A DNA stretch of 64,000 nt from Bacteroides sp. GM023 (GTDB lineage Bacteria; Bacteroidota; Bacteroidia; Bacteroidales; Bacteroidaceae). A model generated the notes under the pieces. It was given only the letters and a program-made list of their open reading frames with translations. It searched no databases and had not been told where the DNA came from. Location: the NCBI RefSeq assembly GCF_014750685.1, contig NZ_JAAXGE010000002.1, positions 496,001-560,000 on the forward strand. Reading direction: 5' to 3'. A program made the position numbers and the translations under genes. Position 1 is the stretch's first letter; each line of letters begins with the position of its first letter. Positions 9,212-18,147 of the stretch are shown here, piece after piece.

Positions 9212-11803
9212 TCAACGATTTAATGCATTATTCATTTGATGGAGCAATAACTGATAATGAAGCCGTGTATCTTTATCGGCATGTTGCTTCCGGCTGTTCA
9301 GTAAATCTCGTACACGCAGGAAATAACCGTAACACATGCTATCCTGACTCTTGGGAATAAAATACTCGGCCATCGGTTCTTCAAATCCCGCTACCGGATT
9401 AAACATACGTCCAACATCGGAGACACAACAACATCCCTGATGTCCTGCGCCTTCCTTGTGATGAAAAACAGCCAACTGCTCCCATACATTTTCTTCATTC
9501 TTCAATGACTTAGTATCTTTACTCAAACGGATTCCGGCTGTCGAAGACAGATGTTTGATAAACAAATTCTGCAATTTCATTTGAGTAGCGTTCAGCTTGC
9601 GTCCCTGCATAGTAGGGTTCCATATATAGGTATAAATATCATTCATACACTCCTCAATATCATATCCACCTTCCTTGCCGGCCTTCAATGCCGAAAATTC
9701 TACCCGTGCAGGAGCTTTCATCAATAGTTTCATCATGACATCCCGCAAGGCATCCGATGGTTTCCCCATCATAGGCAATACTTTCTGCATACTCTCATCA
9801 TCCAGCCAATCCAGGGTTGCGAGTTGTTCCAGGAAATAGTTCATCGCTTCTTTCTGCTTCGCTTTGGGTTCCACTTGCAAGGCTTCCACCTTGTCGCCAA
9901 CCAGTTTTTCGTGCAGATAGATTCCGCCTATATTATGATATACATGCAACATATAAGTCAGATACTGCATGATTATGCCATCATAGATATCCGACCGGTG
10001 GGTATAATCCGCGTCTTCCGCTCCCAGCCATTGATTCAAATTAGCCAGGATATATTTCAGATTCTTCACTCCATATTGGGTAGCTTTCACTGCATCGTCG
10101 CCCAGGTCTTCCGTCTGAGAACGAGGGTCGAGTATATCCGACTGCTGTTTTCCATACCGGTATACAGGGTTGTCCGACAAATCAGTAATCCATTTCGATG
10201 TAATGGCATATTCTTCTTCCGGGGTCTTGGCTTCGGGCACAGGGGTATAATTCCATCGAATCAAATAATCGTCATACAAACCAAAATAAGGCGGCGTCAT
10301 ACGAACGCCCCGTTCCATATCACCGGGCTGCGCCACATAGTTGAAACGTGCATAATCCATAATGGAAGTGGTAGTGCCATGCTCTTGCGTGAACGAAGGA
10401 GAACGGAGCGAGTCAACCGGAATGACAGAAGAAGCGCTCATATTATGCATAAATCCCAGGCAATGCCCCACTTCGTGGGAAACAACATAACGCAAGGCAT
10501 CGTCCATCACCTCTCTTGGAATCACTTTATGACGTACACGCTTATCTGCCTGCGCAGTCTGGATAAACAGCCAGTTATTCAGCAGTTTTATCACATTATG
10601 GTACAGATAGACCGAAGCATTCAGAATCTCCCCGCTACGAGGGTCAACCCATGACGGCCCCATCGCATTTTCAATCCCTATCGGGGCATAACGGATACAT
10701 GAGTATTTCAAATTATCCGGGTCAAACTCCGGGTCGTCTTTCGGAAACTCTTCCGCCCGGATGGCCTGCACAAAGCCTGTTTTTTCAAAAGTTCTATTCC
10801 ATTGGTTCACAGCCTCAAAAATAGAGCCCTTCCAGCTTTCGGGAAAACAACTGTCTATATAAAACACAATCGGTTTTACAGGAGTCACTTTTTCTCCTTC
10901 CAGATAACGTTTCAAGTCGGAAGGCTCCAAACGCCAACGGTTTGCGTAATAGACGGCACGTGTCGTCTGTTTCGCAGCCGAATATTCATTCTTCATGGTA
11001 GGAAAGATACCGATTCTGCTATCCATCAGTCGGGGACGGTAAGGAATGGTATCCAACAATATAATCGAACGGGTTACCTTTGCCGTCAGAGGTTCATCTT
11101 TAATGTCTTTTCCTTTTCCCCCGGTCAGCGAATACGTATAATTCAGGCAACTACGGACAGATACGTTATCTTTGAAAGCCTTGAAACTATCAATAAATGA
11201 TTTGTTGCTTTGAAATGAAGCCGAACGTTTGCGTCCCCCCGATGTGTTCACACTGTATTTATCGAACGGCGACATCAGCTTATTGTCACTTACAAAGAAC
11301 TCGGTAACATCAAAAACAACTGCTGTGCTGTCGTTATTATAAGCCGAAATATCAAATACCTGCAAAATTGCGTTCATATTGCTCATCTCAATAGCCGCCT
11401 TCAACCGGTGGTCATTGTCATCACTCACATTATTGGTCTGCACCGCTGACAGGCAGACTTTATTATTCAATTTCTCAAAACGAAAATGGAGCGGCGTGGT
11501 AGGTTTCGAGCCAATAATAGCATTTTTATTATCACTGATTTCTGTTACTGTAGAGCCCAGCAACATATCACGTTGCAACATCGCCAACGGAAGTTCAAAA
11601 TAAACTTTCTCCTTTACTTTGTGTACAGTAATAAAACCTTCTGCTTTTGAATGATTGGATGAGAATAGTTTATCATAAGCAGTTTTTTCCTTCTCAACAA
11701 CTTCTTTCTTTTTTGACTTTTTACGCTTCAAAGAAATCGCGTTTGCCGATACAGATACTCCCAGCATGGAAAATGCAAGGAAAGCAATCAGGATTTTTTT
11801 CAT
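9212..11803 (-). CDS. exported zinc-dependent metalloprotease (DUF5117/DUF4953 family)
   Basis: 863 residues from the ATG at 11801-11803 (MKKILIAFLAFSMLG), which begins a clear signal peptide. A longer frame upstream would start above the promoter and is rejected. The zinc motif HEVGHCLGFMH is complete (His443, Glu444, His447, His453), as in metzincin-type HEXXHXXGXXH enzymes. An unusual GCCC cluster lies near the C terminus. First gene of a two-gene operon with the degenerate paralogue. It probably cleaves peptides or proteins outside the inner membrane. Proximity to the SusC operon (convergent) suggests shared peptide use, but this is inference. Confidence 0.88.
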   Translation of the reverse strand: MKKILIAFLAFSMLGVSVSANAISLKRKKSKKKEVVEKEKTAYDKLFSSNHSKAEGFITVHKVKEKVYFELPLAMLQRDMLLGSTVTEISDNKNAIIGSKPTTPLHFRFEKLNNKVCLSAVQTNNVSDDNDHRLKAAIEMSNMNAILQVFDISAYNNDSTAVVFDVTEFFVSDNKLMSPFDKYSVNTSGGRKRSASFQSNKSFIDSFKAFKDNVSVRSCLNYTYSLTGGKGKDIKDEPLTAKVTRSIILLDTIPYRPRLMDSRIGIFPTMKNEYSAAKQTTRAVYYANRWRLEPSDLKRYLEGEKVTPVKPIVFYIDSCFPESWKGSIFEAVNQWNRTFEKTGFVQAIRAEEFPKDDPEFDPDNLKYSCIRYAPIGIENAMGPSWVDPRSGEILNASVYLYHNVIKLLNNWLFIQTAQADKRVRHKVIPREVMDDALRYVVSHEVGHCLGFMHNMSASSVIPVDSLRSPSFTQEHGTTTSIMDYARFNYVAQPGDMERGVRMTPPYFGLYDDYLIRWNYTPVPEAKTPEEEYAITSKWITDLSDNPVYRYGKQQSDILDPRSQTEDLGDDAVKATQYGVKNLKYILANLNQWLGAEDADYTHRSDIYDGIIMQYLTYMLHVYHNIGGIYLHEKLVGDKVEALQVEPKAKQKEAMNYFLEQLATLDWLDDESMQKVLPMMGKPSDALRDVMMKLLMKAPARVEFSALKAGKEGGYDIEECMNDIYTYIWNPTMQGRKLNATQMKLQNLFIKHLSSTAGIRLSKDTKSLKNEENVWEQLAVFHHKEGAGHQGCCCVSDVGRMFNPVAGFEEPMAEYFIPKSQDSMCYGYFLRVRDLLNSRKQHADKDTRLHYQLLLHQMNNALNR

Positions 11804-11868
11804 ATTGATAAATGTATTAAAATATGGCTCACTAATTTCGTGTTCAAGATGAGTGATAACTAATATCA

Positions 11869-11876
11869 CAAAGATA
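11869..11876 (-). promoter_or_regulatory. -7 box of metalloprotease operon
   Basis: Reads TATCTTTG on the minus strand, giving a start near 11862 and a leader of about 59 nt before the ATG at 11803. No good TTTG lies at -33, which fits a promoter that needs an activator bound upstream (see 11909-11937). Confidence 0.6.
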
Positions 11877-11908
11877 CAGGGAATCACAGACATATGTTGT
11901 GAACTCTA

Positions 11909-11937
11909 CCGACATATTTCAAACTAAACTTCGTCTA
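11909..11937 (-). promoter_or_regulatory. operator-like block shared with EamA promoter
   Basis: The plus-strand sequence begins CCGACATATTTCAAAC and continues with an AAA..TTCGT core. It matches 25902-25930 at 25 of 29 positions, and in both places begins exactly 40 bp from the -7 box start. It lies about 47-75 bp upstream of the predicted start of transcription, a typical activator position. Confidence 0.5.
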
Positions 11938-12561
11938 AACAGAACTATAAATAACCATTTTCCTGTTTGATAAATAATATATGCCGGGATTTTGAAGCTT
12001 AATGTGCTATTTTTAAGATTGCATTGAAAAGTTGCAGCACTAAAAGGTATGAATTAGAGTAGAGATTGCATAAATAAATGCAATAATATGCATGAACACG
12101 GACTTATATTGCATAAAACCTCCATAGAATATGCAATTATTCCTGCCAGTTGAGCTTCGAAAGTTTAAAACCAACAGGGTGTTCCCCGGTGAGGAACGGT
12201 TCCTTCCCCACCGAGGAACCTGCTTCTTCTCGGTGAGGAAGGAATAAAAGGCTTGTTTGAAGTTCGTTTCTCCTCTGGTTGTCCTTAATCTATCGAAAAA
12301 GCAAAATAACAAAAGGAGTTTCCTACTGGATATTTACCATCCAAACATCCAATAATAATGAGAAAAAGTCACAATATGACAAGCATATTCCCTGAATGAT
12401 AAAAAGACAGAATTTAATACTCTCAAATGCCGGAGCTTTTCTATTCTTCTCAATCAGTCGACGTGATTAACGGTATTCCTGACCGTTTTAATATTCATTT
12501 TTTAAGATGGATTATTTTTCAGAGAACGATTAATAGGTTATTATTGAGAACTATCGGATTT
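11938..12561. other. intergenic region with two repeat clusters
   Basis: No credible gene. TTGCAT, ATGCAA or ATGCAT words occur five to six times between 12019 and 12136, including the hairpin TTGCAT-AAATAA-ATGCAA at 12066-12083. A GC-rich repeat follows at 12181-12244. The rest is AT-rich and featureless. The minus-strand frame at 12040-12312 is judged spurious. Confidence 0.5.
12181..12244. repeat. GC-rich imperfect palindromic repeat
   Basis: TTCCTTCCCCACCGAG (12200-12215) pairs with CTCGGTGAGGAAGGAA (12229-12244) with one mismatch. A related unit, TTCCCCGGTGAGGAA, is at 12182-12196. The word GAGGAA occurs three times in 50 bases within AT-rich surroundings. This resembles a dispersed intergenic palindrome family, but I cannot test copy number. 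Confidence 0.5.
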
Positions 12562-14676
12562 CTACCATCCGGCATGTTCTTTTTTATTCTCACGGGCATC
12601 TGCGTCCCGTTTCTTTTCACCCGAATAGTTCCATTCGATTTCGTCAACGTATTCTTTTCCATCCTGTGTTGCGACAGCTTTAATCGTATTTTTCCCTTTT
12701 TCAAGCATTACTTCATCAAATACATAATGTACATCTGTATATCCCTTACGGATACCTGCCAATTCCTTACCATTCAGGTAGACTTTGGGAGTTCCGATAT
12801 TTGAATAGACAGTGACGGAAGTCTGCTGACGTTCACGGTCAGTATTGCGGCGCTGCGTCAGATAAAGTACGGGAGATTTACTCCAATTCGCTTTATACCA
12901 GTAGTAGGAGTCTTTCTTTATTTTCCGGTCGAATGTCATCAATCCTTTCAAGTTGCGGGCAGGTACGCCGCCACGACTCCACATAGGTACGGCAAAGTCG
13001 AACATATTCCACAGATAAGAAGCAATGATATACGGATGTTCGGCTATTACGCTCCACTGATATTCATGTGTCTTCGTCTGAAAAGTTTCGGGATAGAAAG
13101 GTTTGCTCCAGTTTAAGGCATCCCCCAGATATTCTGTCTGATGGTCGAGATTGGCATCGGCTCCGTATTCGGTCAACATCAACTTCTGCCAGGGATAGTT
13201 TTTTTCAAGTCCTTCCACCCAAGGCTCGATGTCCTGCAACTTCTTTTCGTACCAGCCGAAATAACGGTTCATACCCTGTATATCCGCGTTTTGGTTCACC
13301 GGATGATTCGCATGTCCGAAACCGTTCACAGCAGCCGTATAGCGGTCAGGGTCTTCCGTCTTTGCCAAATCGTGGAGAGACTGGGTTAATGATGCCGTGT
13401 ATTCATGGGGTTGGTAAACTTCGTTATGCAGCCCCCATACATAAATGGAAGGATGATTAAAACTTTGACGAATCAGTTCGCGGAGCTGTGTTTGCGCATT
13501 CTCCGATTCATAGCCTGTCACCCGATTGACAAAAGGTATTTCAGCCCAAATAATCAGTCCAAGCGTATCACACCGTGAATACAAGTAGTCCGACTGCTGA
13601 TAGTGGGCGAAACGCACAGTCGTAGCGCCAATATCCATAATCTGAGCCAAATCAAAATCATGCTCACGGTTAGTCAGTGCACTGCCCAGTCCCCACCAGT
13701 CCTGATGGCGGGTGACACCATACATCGGATATTTCTCACCATTCAGATAGAAACCTTTTCCGGCAACAATCTCATAATGACGAATACCCAAAGGTTGCGT
13801 GACCTCATCAATCACTTTATCGTCCGCAAGCAAACGGGAGACCACTTTATAAAGATAAGGGTCTTCCCTGCCTTGCCAAAGATGAGGATTAGAAAGCTTA
13901 AAGGTTGATGTATAATTTTGTGTCCCTTGCGGAGTCAGTTCGAGCGGCAGGCTCCGGGAGCTTACTTTCTTCCCTTCCTGCGTATAAATGCTGTTTTCCA
14001 AAACAAGATGCGCAGGAGTCAGGCTGCCATTGTCCAGCTTCACTTTGACGGTGATGTCCGCCGAGCGTTTCGATACATTCTTTTGAGTGATATATACACC
14101 GGGAGAAGCGCAATCAGTCACTGTGATATTATTCTGCTCCGTCGTTATCAGCCATACGGGACGGTAAATACCACCATACACACCAAACAGGCTATGATTA
14201 ACGGGAATCACATCGGGACGGGCCGTATTGTCAGCTTTCACGACAATTTCATTCTCAGTATCCAACTTCAAAGCTGTGCCTATCTCGAAAGCGAAAGCGC
14301 CATAGCCGCCTTTATGCGTGCCTACCAACTTTCCATTGACATAGACTTCGGTACAGGCTCCCACACCTTCGAAACGAAGAAAGACACGTTTACCCGCTAA
14401 TTCATTACCAAAAAACTGCCTCTTCCTGTAATAGCCGGCACCTTCGTAAAAAGCATCGGCTTTCTGCTGCATATCTTTCGCATTCCAGGTATGGGGAAGC
14501 GTCACTTCTTCCCATTTACCCTCCCATTGCCGGGAAGCGCGCATAGGTTCCACAGAGAAAGGCCCCCGTTTGAATTGCCAGCCGGTATTGAAGGAGACTA
14601 CGTCACGGGCAAATGTACTGTTGTTCACAATGACTCCTGCCAATAAAAGCAGAAACACAATCATTCTATTTTTCAT
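12562..14676 (-). CDS. glycoside hydrolase family 2 enzyme (beta-galactosidase-like)
   Basis: 704 residues with a signal peptide (MKNRMIVFLLLLAGVIV). The order is: sugar-binding jelly-roll (about 25-190, GWQFKRG..LPHTWN), immunoglobulin-like domain (about 195-305), TIM barrel (about 310-590), then a short C-terminal sandwich ending in a charged tail. The acid/base is Glu419 in GLHNEVY and the nucleophile Glu503 in LTEYGAD. This fits retaining exo-beta-glycosidases of GH2; galactosidase is the commonest activity at this length, but glucuronidase or others remain possible. It follows the GH105 gene after 21 bases. With GH105 it suggests stepwise removal of sugars from an acidic oligosaccharide. 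Confidence 0.9.
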   Translation of the reverse strand: MKNRMIVFLLLLAGVIVNNSTFARDVVSFNTGWQFKRGPFSVEPMRASRQWEGKWEEVTLPHTWNAKDMQQKADAFYEGAGYYRKRQFFGNELAGKRVFLRFEGVGACTEVYVNGKLVGTHKGGYGAFAFEIGTALKLDTENEIVVKADNTARPDVIPVNHSLFGVYGGIYRPVWLITTEQNNITVTDCASPGVYITQKNVSKRSADITVKVKLDNGSLTPAHLVLENSIYTQEGKKVSSRSLPLELTPQGTQNYTSTFKLSNPHLWQGREDPYLYKVVSRLLADDKVIDEVTQPLGIRHYEIVAGKGFYLNGEKYPMYGVTRHQDWWGLGSALTNREHDFDLAQIMDIGATTVRFAHYQQSDYLYSRCDTLGLIIWAEIPFVNRVTGYESENAQTQLRELIRQSFNHPSIYVWGLHNEVYQPHEYTASLTQSLHDLAKTEDPDRYTAAVNGFGHANHPVNQNADIQGMNRYFGWYEKKLQDIEPWVEGLEKNYPWQKLMLTEYGADANLDHQTEYLGDALNWSKPFYPETFQTKTHEYQWSVIAEHPYIIASYLWNMFDFAVPMWSRGGVPARNLKGLMTFDRKIKKDSYYWYKANWSKSPVLYLTQRRNTDRERQQTSVTVYSNIGTPKVYLNGKELAGIRKGYTDVHYVFDEVMLEKGKNTIKAVATQDGKEYVDEIEWNYSGEKKRDADARENKKEHAGW

Positions 14677-14697
14677 CGTTCTGTTGATTGTATTTTT

Positions 14698-15816
14698 CTA
14701 CTTTGCCATCTTATAAATCTCACATCCACCCATCAGGAAAGCGCCCACACCATATACTTCGGTCATATCACGCGTCACCTTTTTCGGGTCGGCTCCGATA
14801 GGCTGCACATAGCCCAACTTTCCGTCTGCATCCACAGCAGATACTTGCGCATTCCATCCCTTTACCAAACCGGGAAGAAAGGTATCCTTATCCAGCAATC
14901 CTTCATTAATGCCATAAGCCAAAGCATAGACGATAAATGTAGTACAACTTGTTTCAGGCGACGGATAAGAAGCAGGGTCGAGCAGGCTTGCGTGCCAGAA
15001 TCCATCCTCATTCTGCAAACCTGCCACACGGGAACAGAGCTTCACGAACAGCGTCTCGTAAAACTTACGGTTCTTATCTTTTGCGGGAAGTTCTTTCAGT
15101 ATTTCCACCAGTCCTCCAAGCACCCAGCCGTTGCCACGTCCCCAAAAGACCTTCTGACCGTTTGCTTCACGCTTGTCAAAATATCGCCAGTCACGATAGA
15201 AAAGGTTCTCTTCCTTATCGAAAAGATGGTCGTAGGTGGCTTTAAATTCACGGTTCATAAAGCGGATGTATTTCTTGTCACCCGTCAGGACATATAATTT
15301 GGTGTACACCGGCGGAGCCATGAAAAGAGCGTCACACCAAGTCCAACGCTCCAGCGTTTCGGATTTGCGATAGTCCAGTTTGAAATCATCTGTCGGAGGA
15401 TTTTTCATCACCCAGTCCGTACGGGCGATAGTAGGGTCGAGCATACGCTTATTTTTGTATTTTCGGTAGAGGTCGATAAAGACTTGTGAGACAGCGATGT
15501 CGTCGGCATGATACATTCTCTTGTCCGGCTGCCATCCGTTCCGGCTGCCTATGCGGGTAAGCCATTTAAAGTATTCTTTGTCACCGTCTTCACGCTCCGC
15601 CAGTTCCGCCCAGTCGAGCATACCAACATAGAGTACGGCATTTGTCCAGTTCAGGTCACCGTGTTCGGCTCCCTTGTTGGGATGAGCGATTTGCCAGTCG
15701 GCAACTTTCTTCATTGTTTCTTTTATTTCCGCTTTACGGAAAGGCATATCCTGCGCCTGTATACTGATAGCAAACAATAAGGCAGCAATCATCCCTGTTT
15801 TTCTTTTTAGATTCAT
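14698..15816 (-). CDS. GH105 unsaturated glucuronyl/galacturonyl hydrolase
   Basis: 372 residues from the ATG at 15814-15816 (MNLKRKTGMIAALLFAIS, signal peptide ending at SIQAQ). GH88/GH105 enzymes hydrate and release the unsaturated uronic acid that polysaccharide lyases leave at the non-reducing end. The (alpha/alpha)6-barrel hallmarks are present: HADD (Asp105/106), WCDALFMAPP (Asp162), and FWGRGNGWVLGGL. No lyase gene is in the window, so the lyase step must come from elsewhere or from other bacteria. It has its own promoter (15875-15906) and starts the GH105-GH2 unit; the phosphoesterase gene upstream ends 238 bases away. Confidence 0.9.
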   Translation of the reverse strand: MNLKRKTGMIAALLFAISIQAQDMPFRKAEIKETMKKVADWQIAHPNKGAEHGDLNWTNAVLYVGMLDWAELAEREDGDKEYFKWLTRIGSRNGWQPDKRMYHADDIAVSQVFIDLYRKYKNKRMLDPTIARTDWVMKNPPTDDFKLDYRKSETLERWTWCDALFMAPPVYTKLYVLTGDKKYIRFMNREFKATYDHLFDKEENLFYRDWRYFDKREANGQKVFWGRGNGWVLGGLVEILKELPAKDKNRKFYETLFVKLCSRVAGLQNEDGFWHASLLDPASYPSPETSCTTFIVYALAYGINEGLLDKDTFLPGLVKGWNAQVSAVDADGKLGYVQPIGADPKKVTRDMTEVYGVGAFLMGGCEIYKMAK

Positions 15817-15874
15817 TCGTCTGTAAATATTATAAAGTTTTGTAGTTGTTTTTATTCCGATATCCGGTCGAATA

Positions 15875-15906
15875 CAAATATACGCCAAATATCGGATATA
15901 ATAAAG
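15875..15906 (-). promoter_or_regulatory. promoter of GH105-GH2 unit
   Basis: On the minus strand CTTT (15903-15906), 20 bases, then TATATTTG (15875-15882), giving a leader of about 50 nt. TATCCG (15861-15866) and CGGATA (15893-15898) form an inverted repeat around the -7 box. Confidence 0.45.
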
Positions 15907-15919
15907 ACAATTATCGGAC
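15890..15919. repeat. direct repeats in GH105 promoter
   Basis: The word TATCGGA occurs at 15890 and again at 15912, a 22-bp spacing that puts both copies on one face of the helix across the -33 region. This suggests a regulator site, possibly for a hybrid two-component or AraC-type protein. Confidence 0.35.
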
Positions 15920-16054
15920 GTATATATACTCAGTGTGGTGAATATATAAAAGGCATATATACCCATTATGTTGAATATATATGCCCAATAAACAATATGC
16001 TCAAATGCCGCTTTTACATCTATCTTGGCGAATATCTATCCTCTGATATTAAAA

Positions 16055-17044
16055 TCACTTCTTGATAAAATCAGCAGGACAGATGACAGACTGAGTCACT
16101 CCGTCTTTCAAACGTATCCATGTTTTAAAACTATCGGCCGCCTTCTCGTCCAGTTCAATCACGCGGGCACCGTTAGGCAAATGGTTATACACCGTATTTC
16201 CTCCCGTATAACGGCCATAAGCTAACAAAATTCCTTTCCAGAATACTGCATAATCATCATCATGGTCATGTCCTACGAATACTCCCTTCACATCTCCCAT
16301 CTCTTTCATGGCGGTAAATAAGCCGGAATTAAGTTGCGGAGCACATGCTTTCTCCTTACGGACACCATAAAGAATAGCCTCTTCGGAAGAAGCAGCCTGA
16401 TTATACTCTGGCAAAGCGATATGGAAGAAAGCATACGACGGCAAGGGAACGCCCCCATTCTTATCGGTAAACTTCTTACTATTCTCTTTATACCACTGTA
16501 TCTGGTCCATCCTAATGTAATCATATCCGCTGACACCCTTAATCTGGGAGTAAGAATGAGAATCAAGGCAATAAAGAACCGCCGCATCCTTTGTGCCATC
16601 TGACGAACGTACGGGAAGGATGAAATTAGTGACTCCCGCAATGTCCGGAGTTGTTGTCGTCAGGTTGCAGGGAATAGACTGAATAATTTTGAACAGTTCT
16701 TCACGGGTCAATCCCTGCTCATTATCATGATTTCCAAACATCACAGCAAATGGTAAATTCCTTTTCGACACTTGATTCAGAACGGTACGCATACTCTCTT
16801 CTGCCGGCTGGCCATAAATCACATCACCGGTAAAAAGTACCAAGTCGGGTTTTTCGGTATCCAACACCTGATTAATCCGTTCGATGGAGGCAGCCGACCG
16901 CTCGTCATTATAGATATAATGAACATCAGTAAACTGGACAATTTTAAACCTACCGTCTTTATTGAATTTCAGAGTCGATTGTTGTGCGGCTGTAAACTGC
17001 AAGCCCATACATACTAGAGCTAATAAAATATATAAACGCTTCAT
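16055..17044 (-). CDS. exported calcineurin-like metallophosphoesterase
   Basis: 329 residues with a signal peptide (MKRLYILLALVCMGLQFTAA). Two-metal phosphoesterase motifs are complete: FTDVH (Asp40, His42), FTGDV (Asp74), GNHD (104-107) and GHDHD (258-262). It resembles the purple-acid-phosphatase-like Bacteroides proteins found in PULs. It is the last gene of the SusC-SusD operon, 24 bases behind a second phosphoesterase. It may remove phosphate from a phosphorylated glycan or from nucleotides; the sequence does not say which. Confidence 0.88.
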   Translation of the reverse strand: MKRLYILLALVCMGLQFTAAQQSTLKFNKDGRFKIVQFTDVHYIYNDERSAASIERINQVLDTEKPDLVLFTGDVIYGQPAEESMRTVLNQVSKRNLPFAVMFGNHDNEQGLTREELFKIIQSIPCNLTTTTPDIAGVTNFILPVRSSDGTKDAAVLYCLDSHSYSQIKGVSGYDYIRMDQIQWYKENSKKFTDKNGGVPLPSYAFFHIALPEYNQAASSEEAILYGVRKEKACAPQLNSGLFTAMKEMGDVKGVFVGHDHDDDYAVFWKGILLAYGRYTGGNTVYNHLPNGARVIELDEKAADSFKTWIRLKDGVTQSVICPADFIKK

Positions 17045-17068
17045 GCTTGTATTATATTAATTAATTTG

Positions 17069-18136
17069 TTATTCAATCTTTATGTTAAACTGGTCATACG
17101 ATTCGGTTCTCCACGCTTTATCAGATGTTTGGGGCGACAAGGCAAACAAAGGAGAAAACGTTCTTACGGAAATAGTTCGTCCGTCGGGCATAAACTCCAT
17201 AATCCGTATCCAGCAATCACCTCCATTTCCATGCCACTGCCCATCCGCTGTCTGAGCATTAAACATCATTTGCGGAATCACTCTCCCGGAAGCATTCTTA
17301 TCGGTACGGAAACTTACATTATTTTTATAATCACTTATGATGCACTCATGTCCGCAAATCACTAAGCAGATATTCTTTGACGGATAAACCAACTTCTGCC
17401 AGATGGCTTCCCCATAATTGGCAGGAGATATTTTATAGTCCTCCTTTACGTAACGTTCGCCTTTATAATCCAGAAAAGAGTGTGTAAGCAATAATACCTT
17501 ATGGTCTTTATACTTCGGACTTTCGGTCACCTTTCGTGCCCACTCGATGGCTTCGTCACGCGGAGCGAACTCCAACGAAACGACCAGTATCTTTCCCCAT
17601 GTATCTGCCACAAACTCGTATGCCGCGTTTTCCAATGTCGGTACTCCGTTTGAGTCGCGTCCCACGGCTACCAACGTATTCCGCCAACAGCTATTCCGTT
17701 CCGACGGGAAATACGAAGGAAAGTGGCACAGCCTGTTTTCAGATTTCTCATATCCGTAATCATGATTGCCGGTACAAATCACATAAGGCAACTTACCATC
17801 CAGACGCTCAAAAGCACGGGATGCCGCTTTCCATTGTTCTTCACTGGTTTGGTTTCCATTCACACCATCCGGTATACGAATTTCATTCTGCTCAACTAAA
17901 TCACCAGTGCACAATACTCCTTTTATCTTCAACCGCTCCATATTGTTGGCTACCCAGGCAGTCTGCAACTCAAACAGCGGCTGATTGGCATCAAATTTTA
18001 TATAACTTTGCGGATCGGGCAACAGAATCATTGAAAATGATTGCTTATTACTCAACTCAGCCCGCACGGGGTAAACTTGTGCAAAGGCCATAACGACCTG
18101 CACAACAAGAAATACAATTAATACAATTATTCTCAT
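17069..18136 (-). CDS. exported metallophosphoesterase, DPQ/GHE variant
   Basis: 355 residues from the ATG at 18134-18136 (MRIIVLIVFLVVQVVMAFAQ, signal peptide). A start ten codons earlier would overlap SusD and is less likely. The fold motifs are present but variant: LLPDPQ in place of DxH, CTGDLVE, TGNHDYG, LLLTHSF, and ICGHEC in place of GHxH. D-x-Q versions are known in a subgroup of bacterial metallophosphoesterases, so it need not be inactive. It begins 11 bases after the SusD stop, clearly in the same operon, and precedes a second phosphoesterase. Confidence 0.85.
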   Translation of the reverse strand: MRIIVLIVFLVVQVVMAFAQVYPVRAELSNKQSFSMILLPDPQSYIKFDANQPLFELQTAWVANNMERLKIKGVLCTGDLVEQNEIRIPDGVNGNQTSEEQWKAASRAFERLDGKLPYVICTGNHDYGYEKSENRLCHFPSYFPSERNSCWRNTLVAVGRDSNGVPTLENAAYEFVADTWGKILVVSLEFAPRDEAIEWARKVTESPKYKDHKVLLLTHSFLDYKGERYVKEDYKISPANYGEAIWQKLVYPSKNICLVICGHECIISDYKNNVSFRTDKNASGRVIPQMMFNAQTADGQWHGNGGDCWIRIMEFMPDGRTISVRTFSPLFALSPQTSDKAWRTESYDQFNIKIE

Positions 18137-18147
18137 AATATAATGAA

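Noticed and set aside
11804-11893. Longer N terminus of the metalloprotease
   Set aside because: It would place the start codon upstream of the predicted transcription start, and the signal peptide begins at 11803.
12040-12312. 90-codon minus-strand frame in the GH2-protease spacer
   Set aside because: It is made of the palindromic repeats and AT-rich words, with no family resemblance.
17069-18136. Inactive metallophosphoesterase because DxH and GHxH are altered
   Set aside because: D-x-Q variants occur in active-looking subgroups and the remaining metal-site motifs are intact, so inactivity cannot be claimed.
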